Assembly: GCF_022539315.1 (NCBI RefSeq)
Contig: NC_066314.1
Location: 42,283,180-42,347,179, forward strand
DNA: 64,000 nucleotides
Reading direction: 5' to 3'
Source of the DNA: Serinus canaria
Lineage: Eukaryota; Chordata; Aves; Passeriformes; Fringillidae
Position numbers and translations under genes: made by a program. How positions within the stretch are numbered: position 1 is the first letter of the stretch; the number at the start of each line of letters is the position of its first letter. The notes beneath the pieces were generated by a model. It did not search any database and was not told the origin of the DNA. It saw only the letters and a list, made by a program, of their open reading frames with translations. Positions 1 through 14,096 of the stretch are shown in pieces.

Positions 1-3000
1 TTGGGTGCCCAGTATCAGGAATAGGGTGGTTTTGCCATGGCAACACCTAGCTCCAGAGGAATTCCTCGTGGAGCTTTTCACACTGCCACATGAAATGAGC
101 AATGAGGTTTCTCCTCTGATCACTCAGGATGTAAACTAAATATTACTCTCAAGATGAAATGAAGGTTAGTTCATTTTATTTGGCTACCTGCAGCAGGGGT
201 TGAGAAACCTCCATCAAGGGAAAAGGCTTCCATGGACACCATGCAACAAGCCACTTAATTATAAAGAGGCAACATAGTGTTTATACATGATGTTTTCTGT
301 GTCTCTAAACAGTGAATTTACAGCCTGTTAGCAAATGCATAGTGAATAAACAAAAATAGGATATTGGCACAAATCTCCAGGATCAATTAGTTAAGTATTT
401 CTGTAAAGTTCTGCAGCATTTTGAAAATAGTACTGAAGGCTGACTCATGTTTAATGAAGTCCACTAAAAACAATTCAGTTCCAGGTTCTGGAGGCCGTAG
501 GTGCTTATTTTTTCATCTGAAAACTTCCATTCCTCCTAATTGAAATTTTATTTTTTCAGTCTCTACACTGGACTTACATGTTGAATGGAAAGTGTTAGAC
601 CACATACTATAAGCATTACAAAATATGTGGTTATCCAAATCCTTCTTTTCCTTTCTCCTAAAAAGGAAATGCCAGCTATGGAAACTTACAAAAATGGTAA
701 CAGTGTTACAACCTATTAGCAGACCGCAACAGATATTTTAGTTGAGCACGAATCTTTGTTTTTGTCCTTTCAAAAGACTGCTCACTGTTTTGCTTCAAAC
801 TTGACAGTGTCTGTATTCTAGTTCTGTTATCCTCCTCTCTGTTGCTTTTCAGACTGTTCTTGATTTGATTCAAATGGTCAACAGCAAAATTTCTTTGAGA
901 TGATCCAAAGTCTGATCAAAGCTTTTTTTGATGAGGACTAAACATGAAGGCAAGAATCTGTTTTTAAACCAGACTCCTTAAACTATCTTGTTTGTTTTGT
1001 CATAGCATTCAAAATCTGCTGATCCATGCATAAAGAAAATTGGGTGGCCTTGGAGCATGAGACAAATGATTCCTAATGTAAAGAAGCCAAGAGGGTCTCA
1101 AGGAGCTGTGAAGTTTGTAAGTTGTGGTCACAGGGAAAAATTATAGAATCTCTGTGTTTCTGTATTGTAAACAGTACAGATAATTTATGGAAAAGGAAGA
1201 GTTGGACTTGGCCAACTTGGTTAGTTCACCACCTATTATTTGTATATGCTAATGTTGTACCAATAGAGACCTGCTTTGAAAATCATTCATCCTAAACACC
1301 TTCACAGAATCTAAGCATTATCAATGTCTGCCTTCAGATCAATACAGGTTAAGGTCAGAAGAGGTGTTAAATCATCTGGATTCTGCTGTACAATGAGAAT
1401 ATAGCATTTTCCCTTCTGCAAGTTTATGTGATCCTGGACTTAAACAGATCCACTAAGTCATAAACTGTCTTTGCCATGATGGTGGGACAGTTTTGGGAGC
1501 CACTTAACATGCAGCTTTTAAAAATACTGCCTATTATCATTTCTAAAATGAAGCACCTTGAACAAATCTACTGCAACTACAGAAGATGCTTTTACCAAAA
1601 TTAAAACCTCACCAGCAAGTAAAGTTTGATAGATAATATCTTTTATATCGTTGGCTACCTATCAGTGTCTATTTTGACATTAGTTGTCACTTAGTTCATT
1701 ACCCCCTGAATGCTGTATGAGATTTTTGCATTATTTCCCCTAGGACTGGAGACAGATTAATAGCCCTGTGGTAGAGACAGCATTTACCTGTTTAAAATCC
1801 ATGAACAGTAACACCACATCAGTGTTCTGGTATTTCCAGGTTCATGAAAATGGACTGCAAATGAACCAAACAACTCTTACATGTCTTCCTGAGATGATTA
1901 AGTACAAACTATTGTGACAACCAAACCTGAAAGTATTTCTCCCTATCAAATATTTTTCTTGTTTTTTTTTTTCCCTTTAGAAAGAACATGATGTAATAAA
2001 AGTGCATCAGTCTGAAAAAGCAGATCTACTCCTTTCCAAATGCAGCAAACAATCTGTTTATTTTTATTCATATTCCATTGTTAACCATTGGCTTGTGTCT
2101 CTTGAGTTGTACTAAAGGTAGATATATCTACTATATATATGTATAGTAGGAGTATAATATGTACTATTATAGATTACATTACTAGAATTTCTTTTCCTCA
2201 TCGAAATCTCCATCTTCTTCCAACTATCTCCTGCTCTGCTGTCTGTGGATCTGTCACTGACACATTCAGTGCAACTGCTTTATTTTTTTCCTTATTCATA
2301 ATATGTACAGGGCTGCTATTATTTAATCTTAACCTGTCATTTTTTTTCTTTATGTCTCATAATTTTTTCTCTTCTAATTACATTTTACTTTTCAAGTGAA
2401 ATAAAGAGAGTTATGGTTAAAACTGGCCTTTTTTGGGTGGTATATCAAGAAACAAGAGGTATATGAGGAAGTATTTTTATTTTTCTTACAATTTTTTTTC
2501 CTTCCAGACAAATTTGTTCATCCTTTTCCTGTTTGGAGACATTGAGCTCCTCTGAAAGACTGACTGGAAATATGCTTTTGGCCATATTAAATGGTCAGCT
2601 TTGGCAACCACAGATTCCAATCTAGTGATTTAATTGTATTTATTTTTATCAGGAGATCCAGAGTGGATTAACCTCATGTGGTATGAAACACCTTTTTTTC
2701 TTAGGAATTGTGCAGAGTTGAGAAACTCTACAAATACTTTACTACGTGGCTACATTGCACTGCTAAAAGCATCTCAAAAAAAAATCAATTTTCCCATTCT
2801 AAAAGCTACTTTTTTTTTTTTTTGTTAGTCCACCTTATATCTCACTAAGACAACCTCCACTTCTCTGCAAGATGCAGGCTATCTATTATCATAAACATTG
2901 TCAGATATGTGATGTATCTGACATTTTGGTCCTGAGAGACAGCAAACACAGGTGTCCACATGTGTGATAAGAGTCCAGGCACTGCCCAAGATCAGTGGGG

Positions 3001-6000
3001 ATGTAATAAACAGTTGTGGAGCCTGGGGGGTGGTCAGCTGTCCAACACAGACACAATAACAGCATTCACTTACCTAAAGGTAGGCATCCAGTATTGTTTG
3101 AGAGGCTATCAGGTGTCCAACTCACCTGTCTAGATTATGGAAGAGGACTTCAACACTTGTGCCCTTTTCAAATGGTAGCTGATGGCAAAGCAAAGAACTT
3201 CCCAGAGCTTGATAGCAAGACATCTGCATTCAGGCAGCTGTCTGTGGTCAAGGGGTTTCAGTCAGGGAGTGCAAGGACATCTAACTAGCTGCTCTCTGAC
3301 ATGCCCTGGGCTGCACAGCACAGCCAAGGGGGGCTGACTCAGGATTCTGAGGAGATCTCACCTGTCCTGAAGTAGCAGCAGGACACCAGGCACCTACAAG
3401 CAATCCAGAATGATATTAGACCCTTATCTTTTGGAAGCTATATTGTGTCCTTGGAGCTCCAGTCCAGGAAACAATCAGTATCCTAAGTAATAGCCTCACT
3501 TTGTGTGGACTCTCTGAATAGTATTCTCCAACTATTTTCTCGACAGTCTTCTCTTAGCTGTGTATTCAGCAGAATATCTGCAATGAAATGTCACAGAATT
3601 AGAGCCAAGCAAAATGGGATGTACAAGACTGGAAGCAGTCATGACCCACAGGTATTTTCCATTTTCTTACCACTTCTAAAAATCACAATAGTAAAAAATG
3701 CTAAAATATGCAATTCCCTGAAAGGTCAAATGAAAACTTAGAAGCCAGTTCTGTGATTCCATTAGACCACCACCTGAGGCCTCACTGATCAGTTTTTTTC
3801 ATTCAAGCAAAGCTTTTCATATATTACTGTATAGGTTGTATACCTTGGAAAGGAAAGAAACTATTAAAAAACATTTTGTGTCACAGGTTCATAGATTTAT
3901 TTTGAAAGGACAAATGTGCTTAAGCTGTGTCTAAGCTGGTCTCCATCTGACTCAAGAATGGCCCAGCTGCACTTTTCCCCTCATCCTGCAATGTTTTAAG
4001 GAGAATACAGCATTTCCAATTAAATTTGTTTGCCTCCCATAGATTTCAGACCTCTGTCTACTTAGTCTAACTCTTTTTTCTTCATATTTTCTTTTGTCAG
4101 ACTTCAGCAAGCAACTAGTTAGTGTCTGTTTGTTAAATGGTAAACTGAATTGGACCAAAAAACTGGGATCAACATTTGGTCCTTTAGCTTCCCTGTAGAG
4201 CTTTTAATGCTTTCATAATATTTTTTTAATATAAATTTTTTTCTTTTTATTTTAGTTATATAGATATATAGATATATATATACATATACACAATTTTTAA
4301 ATATATGTATGATGTATATAAACACATTATGCTACAGAACAGCATTTTTAAAGACTTTGCATCTTTTGGAATAGTGATAGAAAGCTAACTCAGAGGGAAT
4401 GCCTTCCCTTCTCTCTTCTTAACTGGGTTGCAATGGGTTTTGAGTTGTGGTTATGGAAAATAAAACACTGCAATCAAATACTGTAACTCTTCCCAAGTCT
4501 CAGTCAGATTAGAATGCCATATTATCAGCTGTTCAAAGATATAAAACCCCAGAGATAAACTTTATCATGAAGGATTGCAAAGGCATTTAAACTGACAAAG
4601 AAAAAGTAAGGCAAGCATTCAGATAACAGGCAGATTACCAGCATTTTCAATATTTGGGTAGATAAATGAAAAATATTAATGTTAGAAAAAAAATTGTTGT
4701 ATAAAAGGAAATTGATGACTTCTCTCTGCTTTAGGCTTTACTTAGACTAGTAAATCACATAATGTCCCTGACACTGGCAAGTTATTCTGTGCAGTATTAG
4801 TATAACAGAATGGGGTTTTGCATGATTCTAGCCTGAATTAATTCCTAGCCAAGCTTTGTGAGTTAGCACTCTCAACAGAGAGCTTAAATTAAGCCACTGT
4901 GTTTCATGAGGCAAGAAAGCCTTACAACAGAGATGAGACTAAGTCGTGATCCAGGCTTTGAAAATGGCATGATTTCACTTAATAACACAATTGTAGCTTT
5001 AGACTCTAGAATATAACCAAAGCCATCAATAAGAAAGTAGACATTCAGGTCCTAATGTTTGCTGACATGCTCTGATCCACAATTTGAATTTTATCAAATT
5101 ATAATTTCATTATTTCCACCATTTTCTCAAAATTTATGTGTGTTTGCATGTGTGTGGTGGTATTTATATACACTTTTGTCTTACACTGAGGTTTTGAAGA
5201 TACTATAGCCTATTTTTAATTTTCAAAGGAGAAACAAACATGCTTGAGAAACAAGATCTGATTCCAAGATTTAGCAGAAGAACCATATTTAAGTGGAAAA
5301 GCTGGTTTCATATAGAGCTGCTGACACAAGTTCAGCTACAGCAGTGTCAGTGAGGAACACTATAATTTAGATATTCTTACCTCATAGACAGTTCCTAGAT
5401 AGACACAGATAATATGGCTGAGTAGTCATATTATTGACACATAGTATACAGACACATACCACAGTTGTGGAATGGCAAACCCATTGCTCTTATTCAGTTT
5501 CATGAAAAGAGAATGAGCCCTAGGATCACATATTTGCAATAACTTCACTCATAAAGGGAAGTGGTTTACACGGTGTTTTAGCAGGTAAATCTTTGCCATT
5601 ATTATGGACCTTTTTACACAACTATGACTGAATAACCCTGAGACTCACCAGCCCACCTGAGGGCTGCTCTTTCATGCAAGCAGGGAATGGATGTGCAGGT
5701 GATGGCCCACAACATTTTGATTCAAAGCCTGGTGAAGGGAAGAAGCTGTTTGCTTCACCAATTAGCAGGAAATCCTTCTTCTGACAGCCACTGCTAATGA
5801 GTTGTCACACACATCAAAACATTTTTAGAGAAGTGCCTTCCAAGGCTTTGGAGAACAGGGTTTGGGTTCCTAATTAACTCAGGTGATGTAGATTTTACTC
5901 CAGCCTCATCAACATTCTCCAGCCACACTGCCTCCACTCCAGCAGCTGTATTCCAGCTGAATCCCAGTCCTAGCTCTGTTCTAGGCGTGCTGTTCCTAAT

Positions 6001-6370
6001 TTTGCACCTGGCATTGTATTATTGACTGGCAATCTGAGCTTGACCTTGAGCCTGCCCTCTGAGTGGACATCTGTTGCAGTCCCCCAGACAGCTTTGCTGT
6101 GCCTCATGGGGTGCTGTGGCACTGCCACCTCCGTCCTGAGGCTGCTGCCCTGCCCTGTGGGACTGCTGGCTCCAGCTTGCCTGCTCCTGCACAGCTGCTC
6201 TCTCCTGCTGAAACCCAGCTGTAAGGTCAGGGAAAAGACAAGCCATTGAGCTCTAATGTAGCTCTTGGACAATGAGTGGTAGAAGTCTGGGTGGACAGAG
6301 GCTGTGGAAGAGGTGGTCACGGCAGGAAGAGCCTACTGGTGTACTCAGAGCCCTGATATTGCATTTGGAA
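1..6370. other. Left flank, no gene seen
   Basis: AT-rich DNA on the 3' side of decorin. No reading frame here resembles a known protein, and no SLRP exon (lumican would be the expected neighbour) was found. A perfect 14-base palindrome (GTAGATATATCTAC) sits at 2118-2131. A segment around 3010-3420 has the look of an old LTR or DNA repeat but I cannot name it. The GC-richer patch at 5900-6250 is unassigned. Confidence 0.7.
4250..4325. repeat. TA-rich simple tract
   Basis: Alternating TATATAGATATATAGATA and TATATATATACATATACA runs. Low complexity with no gene signal. Confidence 0.8.
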
Positions 6371-7170
6371 CCACAGAATGGTTTGCTTTAGAAGGGACTT
6401 TTAGAGATCATGTAATCCAGCCTCTCTGTAATAAGCAACACCTTCCATGAGGCCAGCTTGCCAAAAACCCAGTCCTACCTGGCCTTGAATGCTGCCAGTG
6501 ACAAGACAGCCAGAGCTTCTCTGAGCAACCAGTTCCAGTGTCTCACCAGCCTTAATTTAAAGAAAATCTTTTTCATGTCCAACCTAATTCTACCATCTTT
6601 CAGCTTAAAACCACTGCACCTTATCCAGTCACTGCAGGCCATGGTAAAAAGCCTCTGTCTTTCTTATAAGCTTTCTTTATAGAGTGAAAGGCTGCAATAG
6701 TGTCTCTCCTTAGTCTTTTTTTTCCCCAAGAACAATTCCAAATCTCTCAGAGTTTCTTTGCAGGAGAGGTGCCCCAGCCCTCTGACCCCTCTTGTGGCTC
6801 TCCTCTAGTCCCACTCCATGAGCTCTTTCCTGTGCTGAGGACCCCAGCACTGTTTGCACAACTGCAAGTGGGTTGTTCAGGAACATGGAGAAGAGGATCA
6901 GCTCCCTGGATTCCCTGATGGCCATGCTGCTTTTGGTGCAGCCCAGGAAATGTTTTGTTCTCTAGGCCACAAGTGCACACTGCTGGTTCATATCCAGTTA
7001 TTTGTCCACCAGTATCCCAAAACCCTTCTTGGCAGGACTGGTCTCAGACCATTCATCACCCAGTCTGTACCAGTGCTGGGGTTGCTTTGATCCTTGTGAG
7101 GTTCACGTGTTCATGCTGTCACACCAGCCAGAAGCTGTCCATGAGGTGACCAAGGGGCTAGAAAGCTCTT
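6371..7170 (-). mobile_element. CR1 LINE fragment (about 0.8 kb, 3' part)
   Basis: Read on the minus strand, the fragment ends with the CR1 3' region (AATCCAGCCTC and CTTCTAAAGCAAACCATTCT-type text) and extends back through the 3' UTR and the C-terminal reverse-transcriptase region. It is diverged, with broken frames, so it is an old, dead copy. The upstream limit is approximate. Confidence 0.75.
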
Positions 7171-8511
7171 TTATCTCAACTTCCTCCCTTGAAAGGTGGA
7201 GCTGGGCTGGAGGCATCCTCAGCTTCCTCCTCTGTAGGACAGAGCTTTGGTAAATGGGACATGTCTTCTTCAATTCATATTCATGCTATTTCTTTCTCAG
7301 TTCTGCAGAATAAGCTAAAATCCCTCTGTTGTTTCATTTTTTTAATAGTGTGAAACCATTCTCACTGTCTAAGATGTAGGAAATGTGACAATCCTGTGTG
7401 TTAGAATTCTAACAAGGCAGTTCAAAGAGAATATTGCCACTTCATTGTAATTTAGTCCTTTGACAGCAATAAAGAGCTAACATATTTAAGGTTTTTCATA
7501 ACAATCCAATTATCTCTATCTGCTAAAGAGCAATTCACACATTCTCTATCTCTCTGTAATCTACACATGCAGAGGCTTCCCTGTATATGAAAGACTGGCA
7601 TGTCTTTAAAGAATTTGGTGCTGAAAATGAGCAGTAAAGGATAGAAATCGAAAATATAGCCAAGAGGCTAATCTTTTTTGCATAATTTTCTTGATGGCAT
7701 GATGGAATATTAAGTCACTTGAGGTTTAGGATCTCTCAATCTCTCTCTGTTAGCCAACACTTCAAAGTCAGTGCTTTGTTTCAAGAATTCATTGCAATGA
7801 ATCCATGTTTTTCTTCCATGTTAGAATGATGTGTATGGACAAACCTCTGAAGGTTTATTCTCAGAAGGGAGTATGAAATGCTTTTAAAGCTTTTCAATTG
7901 TCTAGAGTTTCTAGCATAGGCAAGCAGCAGTTAGAATTATTCTGTCTTTCATGTTGAGATTATTTTATGCATCTTGAAATTTCTTTTTTTTCTGCACTCT
8001 GGAATTTGGTTTATTCTTTACAAGCCTTTGATTCCTGCAAAGATTCAATACCTTGAAATTAAAAGATTAAAGGATTCAGCATCAGAATGCTACATGATTA
8101 GCTTTAATTGGTTCTGAGTTTTTCCTGCTGAAAGGGCTTTCTAACATGTGCTTGGTAGCAGACACATGGTCCCTATTTTCCATGACTTTAGGGATTTGAA
8201 CACTTTCAAAAATTACTCTGTAGAGCAGGACTAGCCTAATTAATCTCAATTAAAGTCTTCATCTGGAAACAATAAAGTAATTTGTATAAACTTGTAGTTT
8301 CAAAAATAGCAACCAAATTCTTAAAGCTTTTTTATTCAAATATAATATATGTTTTAATATACTAGTTGAAAATTAATAAAAGGTGTAAGTATGATTTATC
8401 ACAAAACATTTCAATGCTGGTTAGAAAATAACATAAAAAGTTAGAAAAAATTTGCTTGATTTCATGTTAAATATGAATGCAAAAAGTTTTGTAAATTGTA
8501 ATAATTTGTAC
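7171..8511. other. Spacer between two CR1 copies, nothing seen
   Basis: AT-rich DNA with only short, unsupported reading frames on both strands. No repeat or RNA gene recognised. Confidence 0.65.
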
Positions 8512-9355
8512 AGAATCACAATTGGAAGGGACCTTGAGAGTTGCCAAGGCAACTTAGAGCAGGTTGCACAGGAACTTGTCTAGGTAGATTTTGAATGTGT
8601 CCAGAGAGGGAGACCCTACAACCTCACTGGGCCACCAGTTGCAAGAAGTTTTCCCTCATCTTGAGATGAAACTTCTGGTGGTTTAATTTTTGGCCACTGC
8701 TCCTCTCCCAGTCGCTGGGCACCACTGAAAATAGTTTGGCACCATTCTCTTGATACCCTCCTTTGAGATATTTACAGGTGCTGGTGAGATCCCCTCTCAG
8801 TCTCTCCTCTCCAGACTAACCAGACCCAGCACCCCCACTTTCTCCAGATGAGAGGAATTCTCCAGTCCCTCAATCACCTTTGTAGCCCACCATTGGACCT
8901 CTCCAGTATCTCCCTTTCTTTCCTGTCCTGAGAAGCCCAGAGCTGGACACAGCACCAGGACTGGCCTCTCCAGGGCTGAGCAGAGGGGCAGGAACATCTC
9001 CTAGTCACACTGTTCCCAGTGCACCCCAGGATGTCACTGACCCTCCTGCCTGCCAGGGCGCTGCCGGCTCGCGGCCAGCTTGTCACCCACCAGACCAGTC
9101 CTTGCAGAGCTGTTCTCCAGCAGGTCACCCCCAGTCTGGGCTGGCACTTTGAGCTGTCCCTCCCCATTCCCAGCACCCCGAATTTGCCCTTGCTGAGCCT
9201 CACTGGTTTCTCTCTGCCAAATTCTCCAGTCTGTCAAGGTCCCACTGAATGGCAGCACAGCCTTCAGCTGATCAGCCAACAATCCCCCCCTCCCAGTTTT
9301 GCATCACCAGCAAAATTTTTGAGGGTACATTCCATCTTTTCATCCAGGGAATATC
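8512..9355 (-). mobile_element. CR1 LINE fragment (about 0.85 kb, 3' part)
   Basis: The plus strand opens CAGAATCACAATTGGAAGGG, the reverse complement of a CR1 3' end. It continues through blocks typical of CR1 such as CAGTCTCTCCTCTCCAGAC and CAGCACCAGGACTGGCCTC, to CATCCAGGGAATAT. The element is truncated at its 5' side and interrupted by stops in all frames. Confidence 0.85.
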
Positions 9356-12300
9356 CAGAATAAAGAAGTACATATGCCACTGTCCATTCTGCAAAAAAGC
9401 TAGGAGCAACATCATCTGTGAATTAATATTTGTGCATCTAAACAAAATATCATGCCATTTATGACTAGAGATCATAATTTTCAAATATTTACCTTCTCTC
9501 CTTCTGATAGTGAGCCAAAGGAAGTACCTGAGACATTTCCTGCCATGAAAATTTCCTGGGTTGAAGTGTTTCAGACAGGATTTTTTTTGTTTTGAAACAG
9601 CCTTTTGTATTTAAATAGTTGACCTTTTTTATTATTATTTTTTAGTTTACCTTCAAAATTGATGCCCATCTGTATTTTTTCAGCTCCTCTGAGTGAAACT
9701 ATTAGAGCTATTTGTGTGGGTAAGTGTTTGCAGATGCAAGGCCTACAGTTATTGCTGCTTTTCAAAAGCTTCTTCACTGTGTTTCATGCTGCAGAAATAC
9801 TTGGGGATATAGAAACACAACCATCACTGCTTCTCATCACACTATTAGTTATTAGTTTTGTTATTAGTTTTCTGCTGTAGTCTTAAAAGATGTGTGAAAT
9901 ATAGAAATAAAAATATAGTTAGAACAATAAAATTTCTCGTAGTTTTTTCCCCATTATTTCTCCAGCAGAATTAAGTCCAATTCAAGCAGGCAGTAACAGA
10001 GCATTAACATTCTTCTGGTCTGCTGACTTAAGACACCCACATAGAGGTAATCTCCAAAGCTTTCAAGCAGCATAATGTACACACTGAGAAAGAAAACTGC
10101 CTGACAAAGCAGTTATGAAGAAACCACTTCTTTAAATCTCAGAAAGGAAAGTGTGGTGTTGAGCAGGCAGGGTAAACAGCCTCCAGTAGTGCCTGTATCC
10201 AGACTGATCCTCTTATGCACTTATGGCACAGGAACAGCCCTGAACTTCCCGAGCAGGAAGCAGGGCAGGAGGCCAAAGACTGGTTTGTGTCACTTAAAAT
10301 GCAGCCATTGATGAGTCTAGCTGTTTGAGTGTTTGTGTTGAGTGCAATCCAAACAGCTAAACAGTTTTTGTGCCTTTTCAGGACATCCACAGAAACTTTG
10401 TTATTTTGCAGATGGAGCTGCTGGAGCATTTTTAAGATCATGTTTTATGCTAAAAATGATCAACTATTTTTAATTTCACAATTTCATTTTGAAGATAAGG
10501 CAGTTAATATTGGAAGCTCTATCTCACAGCCCATATTTCCCCTTCAGTGCTCTGCAAATTGTCACTAACATGACTCTTTAATTTATTTTCCTTTTTCTTG
10601 AATGAACTATTTTCAGCTAAATTAGGGCAACTCTTCAAATAAAAAAAAAGAAAAACAACCCAGAAAACACAGATGTAGGCAAGTCTCTGAAGCAAAACTG
10701 ACTTCAGAGCAATGTGTGCATCCAGAGAGAATGAGCAAAAACACATCCTTGTTCAAAGCAAGTGTATTTGATTGTGGGTGTACAAAAAGACTATTGATTT
10801 CACAGCTCTGCACCTCTGACTTAATAAAAAAAGACCAAAACAACAGAGTATGTGAATTTGAGTACCCTCTTCTCATAAAGCTTCATAAACCTTTTTCCTT
10901 TTGGTTTTCTCTCGATAACAGTAACTTTGTCTCTGTCCCTCAGTGACACTAGATGGCACTTCAGAGTAGTGGTGGGATCAGAAAGTCAGTAATCTTTTTT
11001 AGTTGTTTTGCATATGATATTAGAAATACATTAAGTTAATGATTGCTTTGAACAAACACAATTTTCCAGCTTTTTCCTATTTTTTTACACATGAGTGAGT
11101 GTGAGGTAGAAAATGTTCTCTGTTTTCAAAAATAGCTTACATAAGCAGAAATAGATTATAACAGAGAGGTTCACTAGCAGCTCAACCCCCCCCAAAAAAA
11201 AACAAAACAAAAAACAAAAACACCCAACCTTCTCCCCTCCCCTCCTCCCCCAGAAAAAAGAAAAGGCCCCCAAAACCAAATTATGGGCCAAAGTCCTGTT
11301 ACCAGACCTTGTGCTTAGATAATTTTAGAAACAGTTTGTGGAGGCCATTGCGAAAATGTATGGTCTTGGAAATGAGAGCAATACACTGATGCCAAGATTT
11401 AAAAGCTGGTCCTTTCCTGGAAATGAAATTAGATTTAGTGTCATTTATACATCAGTGATTGAGTATATGAAAACTGTCCATAACCTGGTGAAACCAGACC
11501 AAAAGATGGCCACACCCATGCTGGCTGTCAGGGATAAGATGCTTTAGGCTGCACCAGGAAACAAGGGTATTAATTATTCTTTATGTGCTTGAGTCCAACA
11601 GTTGTGGCCATTTACTGTCTTCATACTTTACGAAGAAGTTGAGGATGCACTGCAGGGCCCAGAGTCTTTCTACTTTAGTTCTCTTATTTCCTTCCACCCA
11701 ATTGTTTATGGATTGTTTGTGTTTGTTCTTTTTCTTTTTTTTTTTTTTTCCTTTTTTTTCTTTACTTGCTTTGCTTTTAAGTGGAAGAACCATCTGTTCT
11801 TTATTTATATGAAGAGCAGTTTTGAAAGTATTGGGCTTCCCGCTGCTTTGAAGTCTCTGCAGATGCTGTGAGTGGATAGAATCCCATCAGCCAAATATTA
11901 TTGGTGTGGCTGCACAGCCTATGGAAAACCAACAGTGTGTTTACCTTTCAAATTTGTCATGATCTTGCTTAGGTCTCTTGCTACAGGATTTGCTAATTTT
12001 GATTCATTGAGAAAGACTGGGAATCAGGAAAGTCCTGCAATCTTTGCAGCCTTTGGTTGTTAGAAGGGAATGTATTTTATGAGAAATAACTTATGCCTTA
12101 GCAGCCAGCAGCAAGCTTGATAAGGGACATATCAGCGGTATTACAGAGGAGGACCAGACTCAGATATTTTCTTCTGGATTTGTTAAAGTTTGTTCTAATT
12201 TGAAAGAAAAACCCTAGTATGTGAGACGTTAAAACCATGGTTGGAGAAATGGAGAGTTCGTGGATATGTTTGAATGATACTTTATGTGGTTGTGGTTGTT

Positions 12301-13634
12301 GTTATTTTTTGTGTGAATATCTTTCTGTCTCCATGTACATACAAACTCTGTGGAATTTTTCAGGCTAAGACAATGGCTCCGTTCTTGCTTGGAATGCCAG
12401 TGCTTACTTTTCTGCATGAATCTCTCAACATGACAGTTGATATCCAACCAAGAACCAAAAGGAAAACAACCCCATAACTGATGATTTTCTGGAGTGTTTT
12501 CCCTCCTGTGAAAGAAAGTTATCATATACTGCTTGTTTTATTTAAAAATAACTCTGAAAATGTGAAATCCAGAAGAAAAACAGGTAGAAAGCAGAGAAAT
12601 CATTGGCTGTTATATGGAGAAGATAGCTCAGAAGAGTGCAAACATGCTTTTTTCTGTGTAGGGGTTAGAGTGAGTCATAATTGTTTCCAATTATTTACTA
12701 CTGAATAAATGACAGCTATAAAAAGACTATTTTTGTTTGCTCCTGAAAAAATACCTATGAGAGTCAGGCATGAAAAAGTTCCTTGAGGCAAAAGAATTTC
12801 ACACAACTTATTCTTACTTTAGTTATCACCATGCCAAAGATGTTCAATTTTCAAGACTTTTTCAAGGTTCTGACACACTTATGTTATTCTGTCAAAACAA
12901 AAGAAGAAAAACAAACACTTTGGAGTTTGCCTGTATTACATTATTCTTTAATATAAATGACATATAAGTTTTACAAATTAGAGAGATTGACTTTGGAGTA
13001 TTAAGAGTCTGCAGAAGATTCTTTTCAGGTGATGTTTTTATTGAGTATATGTTTAGCTTTGAAGATTGACAGGAGATATGTGCAGCCTACCTTTGATGTG
13101 CTTGCTACCCGCTGGTATGGGTTGAAGAGTCCCAATTCACAAAGGGCTCCAAATCACTCTAAATAGATACATCTCCAAATGATGTCCCAACAATGTCCAC
13201 ATTAGCAGTTATTTCACTTCATACATTTCTATACTTATTGTTTTGCTTCCATAGTCTAAATTCCCCAAATTTGTCGGACAGAGGAGCCTGCATAGCTCTG
13301 CTTCATAATTAATTCCTTTTTTTAAAAACCAGTACCAGTAAAAGATGTTGATAAATGTACAATGAAGAACAAGTGAAAACTGCTATGGGTTTTTGTTTAG
13401 ATAAATACAGGGACAGATAACAATTCCTAAACCCTAACTCTGCAAGGCAGTACAGTCATAGAAACTGCTCTTGTGACTAAGGTGAGAAGGATTTGCTCTA
13501 GAGAAATTTAGTCATCGAGCTCCAGATATAGGTTACAAGTTTTTTACTGCAGACTACTCAATATTTTATTCATTAGGATGATGTTAGGCTAAATCTGAAT
13601 AGCATTGCTCTAGAAGAATGGCAAACTGTAAAGA
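9356..13634. other. 3' flank of decorin, no gene seen
   Basis: AT-rich DNA between the CR1 copy at 8.5-9.4 kb and the inferred decorin 3' end. It holds the C/A-rich tract at 11.2 kb and a T-rich run near 11738-11770. Longer decorin 3' UTR forms could extend into its right end. Confidence 0.65.
11188..11255. repeat. C/A-rich low-complexity tract
   Basis: A run of C followed by A-rich CAAAACAAAAAACAAAAAC text and then CTCCCCTCCCCTCCTCCCCC. Strand-asymmetric low-complexity DNA in the 3' flank of decorin. Confidence 0.75.
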
Positions 13635-13653
13635 ACTATGTGTACAATACAAA

Positions 13654-13664
13654 TTTATTTTATT
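13654..13664 (-). promoter_or_regulatory. DCN: Candidate distal polyadenylation signals (two overlapping AATAAA)
   Basis: Minus-strand AATAAAATAAA lies directly after the conserved-looking TCATTATTTTTGAAAAA stretch. The human DCN 3' UTR as remembered has AATAAA in the same position relative to that stretch. Confidence 0.5.
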
Positions 13665-14090
13665 TTTTCAAAAATAATGACATTAGCAACAACTTTATTT
13701 GCCTCTGCTAAATAGATACATTCAGAATTATCTTATAGTGGATATTTTTAAACCTCCAGGGCTTGAAATAAATTTAAAGGAGGTAACTCTTACCTTCTCA
13801 AGTCTCAAGATGATTTGAGAGTCTTTTTTCCCCTCTGCTATTTTTCTCTGTGTGTGGCTATAAAAATAACCTCAATCACTGTCTGTTTTTCTTTTTTTAA
13901 TAAATCATAACTTGACAAATATTTACTCCGAATTTCATATACAGTGGAATCTGAAAACCTGTAGCATTCAGCAAACTGAAAAATGCCACAGAAAGCATGC
14001 TGGAAAAGAAGGCTGAAATAAATCAGTTTAAAGCACAGTGGGCAGTTCTTACTGATGGTATGCTCGCTCTTGTACATCTGTAATGACTCA

Positions 14091-14096
14091 TTTATT
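14091..14096 (-). promoter_or_regulatory. DCN: Candidate proximal polyadenylation signal
   Basis: AATAAA on the minus strand, about 125 bases after the decorin stop codon. Use would yield a short 3' UTR. No clear GU-rich downstream element was identified, so its use is uncertain. Confidence 0.35.

Noticed and set aside
3010..3420. Possible ancient LTR-like segment
   Set aside because: It has phrases reminiscent of old avian LTRs but no clear TG...CA ends, duplication or family assignment, so I do not list it as an element.
8797..9363. Open frames of 60-114 codons on both strands at 8.8-9.4 kb
   Set aside because: They lie within a decayed CR1 element and are not host genes; the CR1 frame itself is broken.
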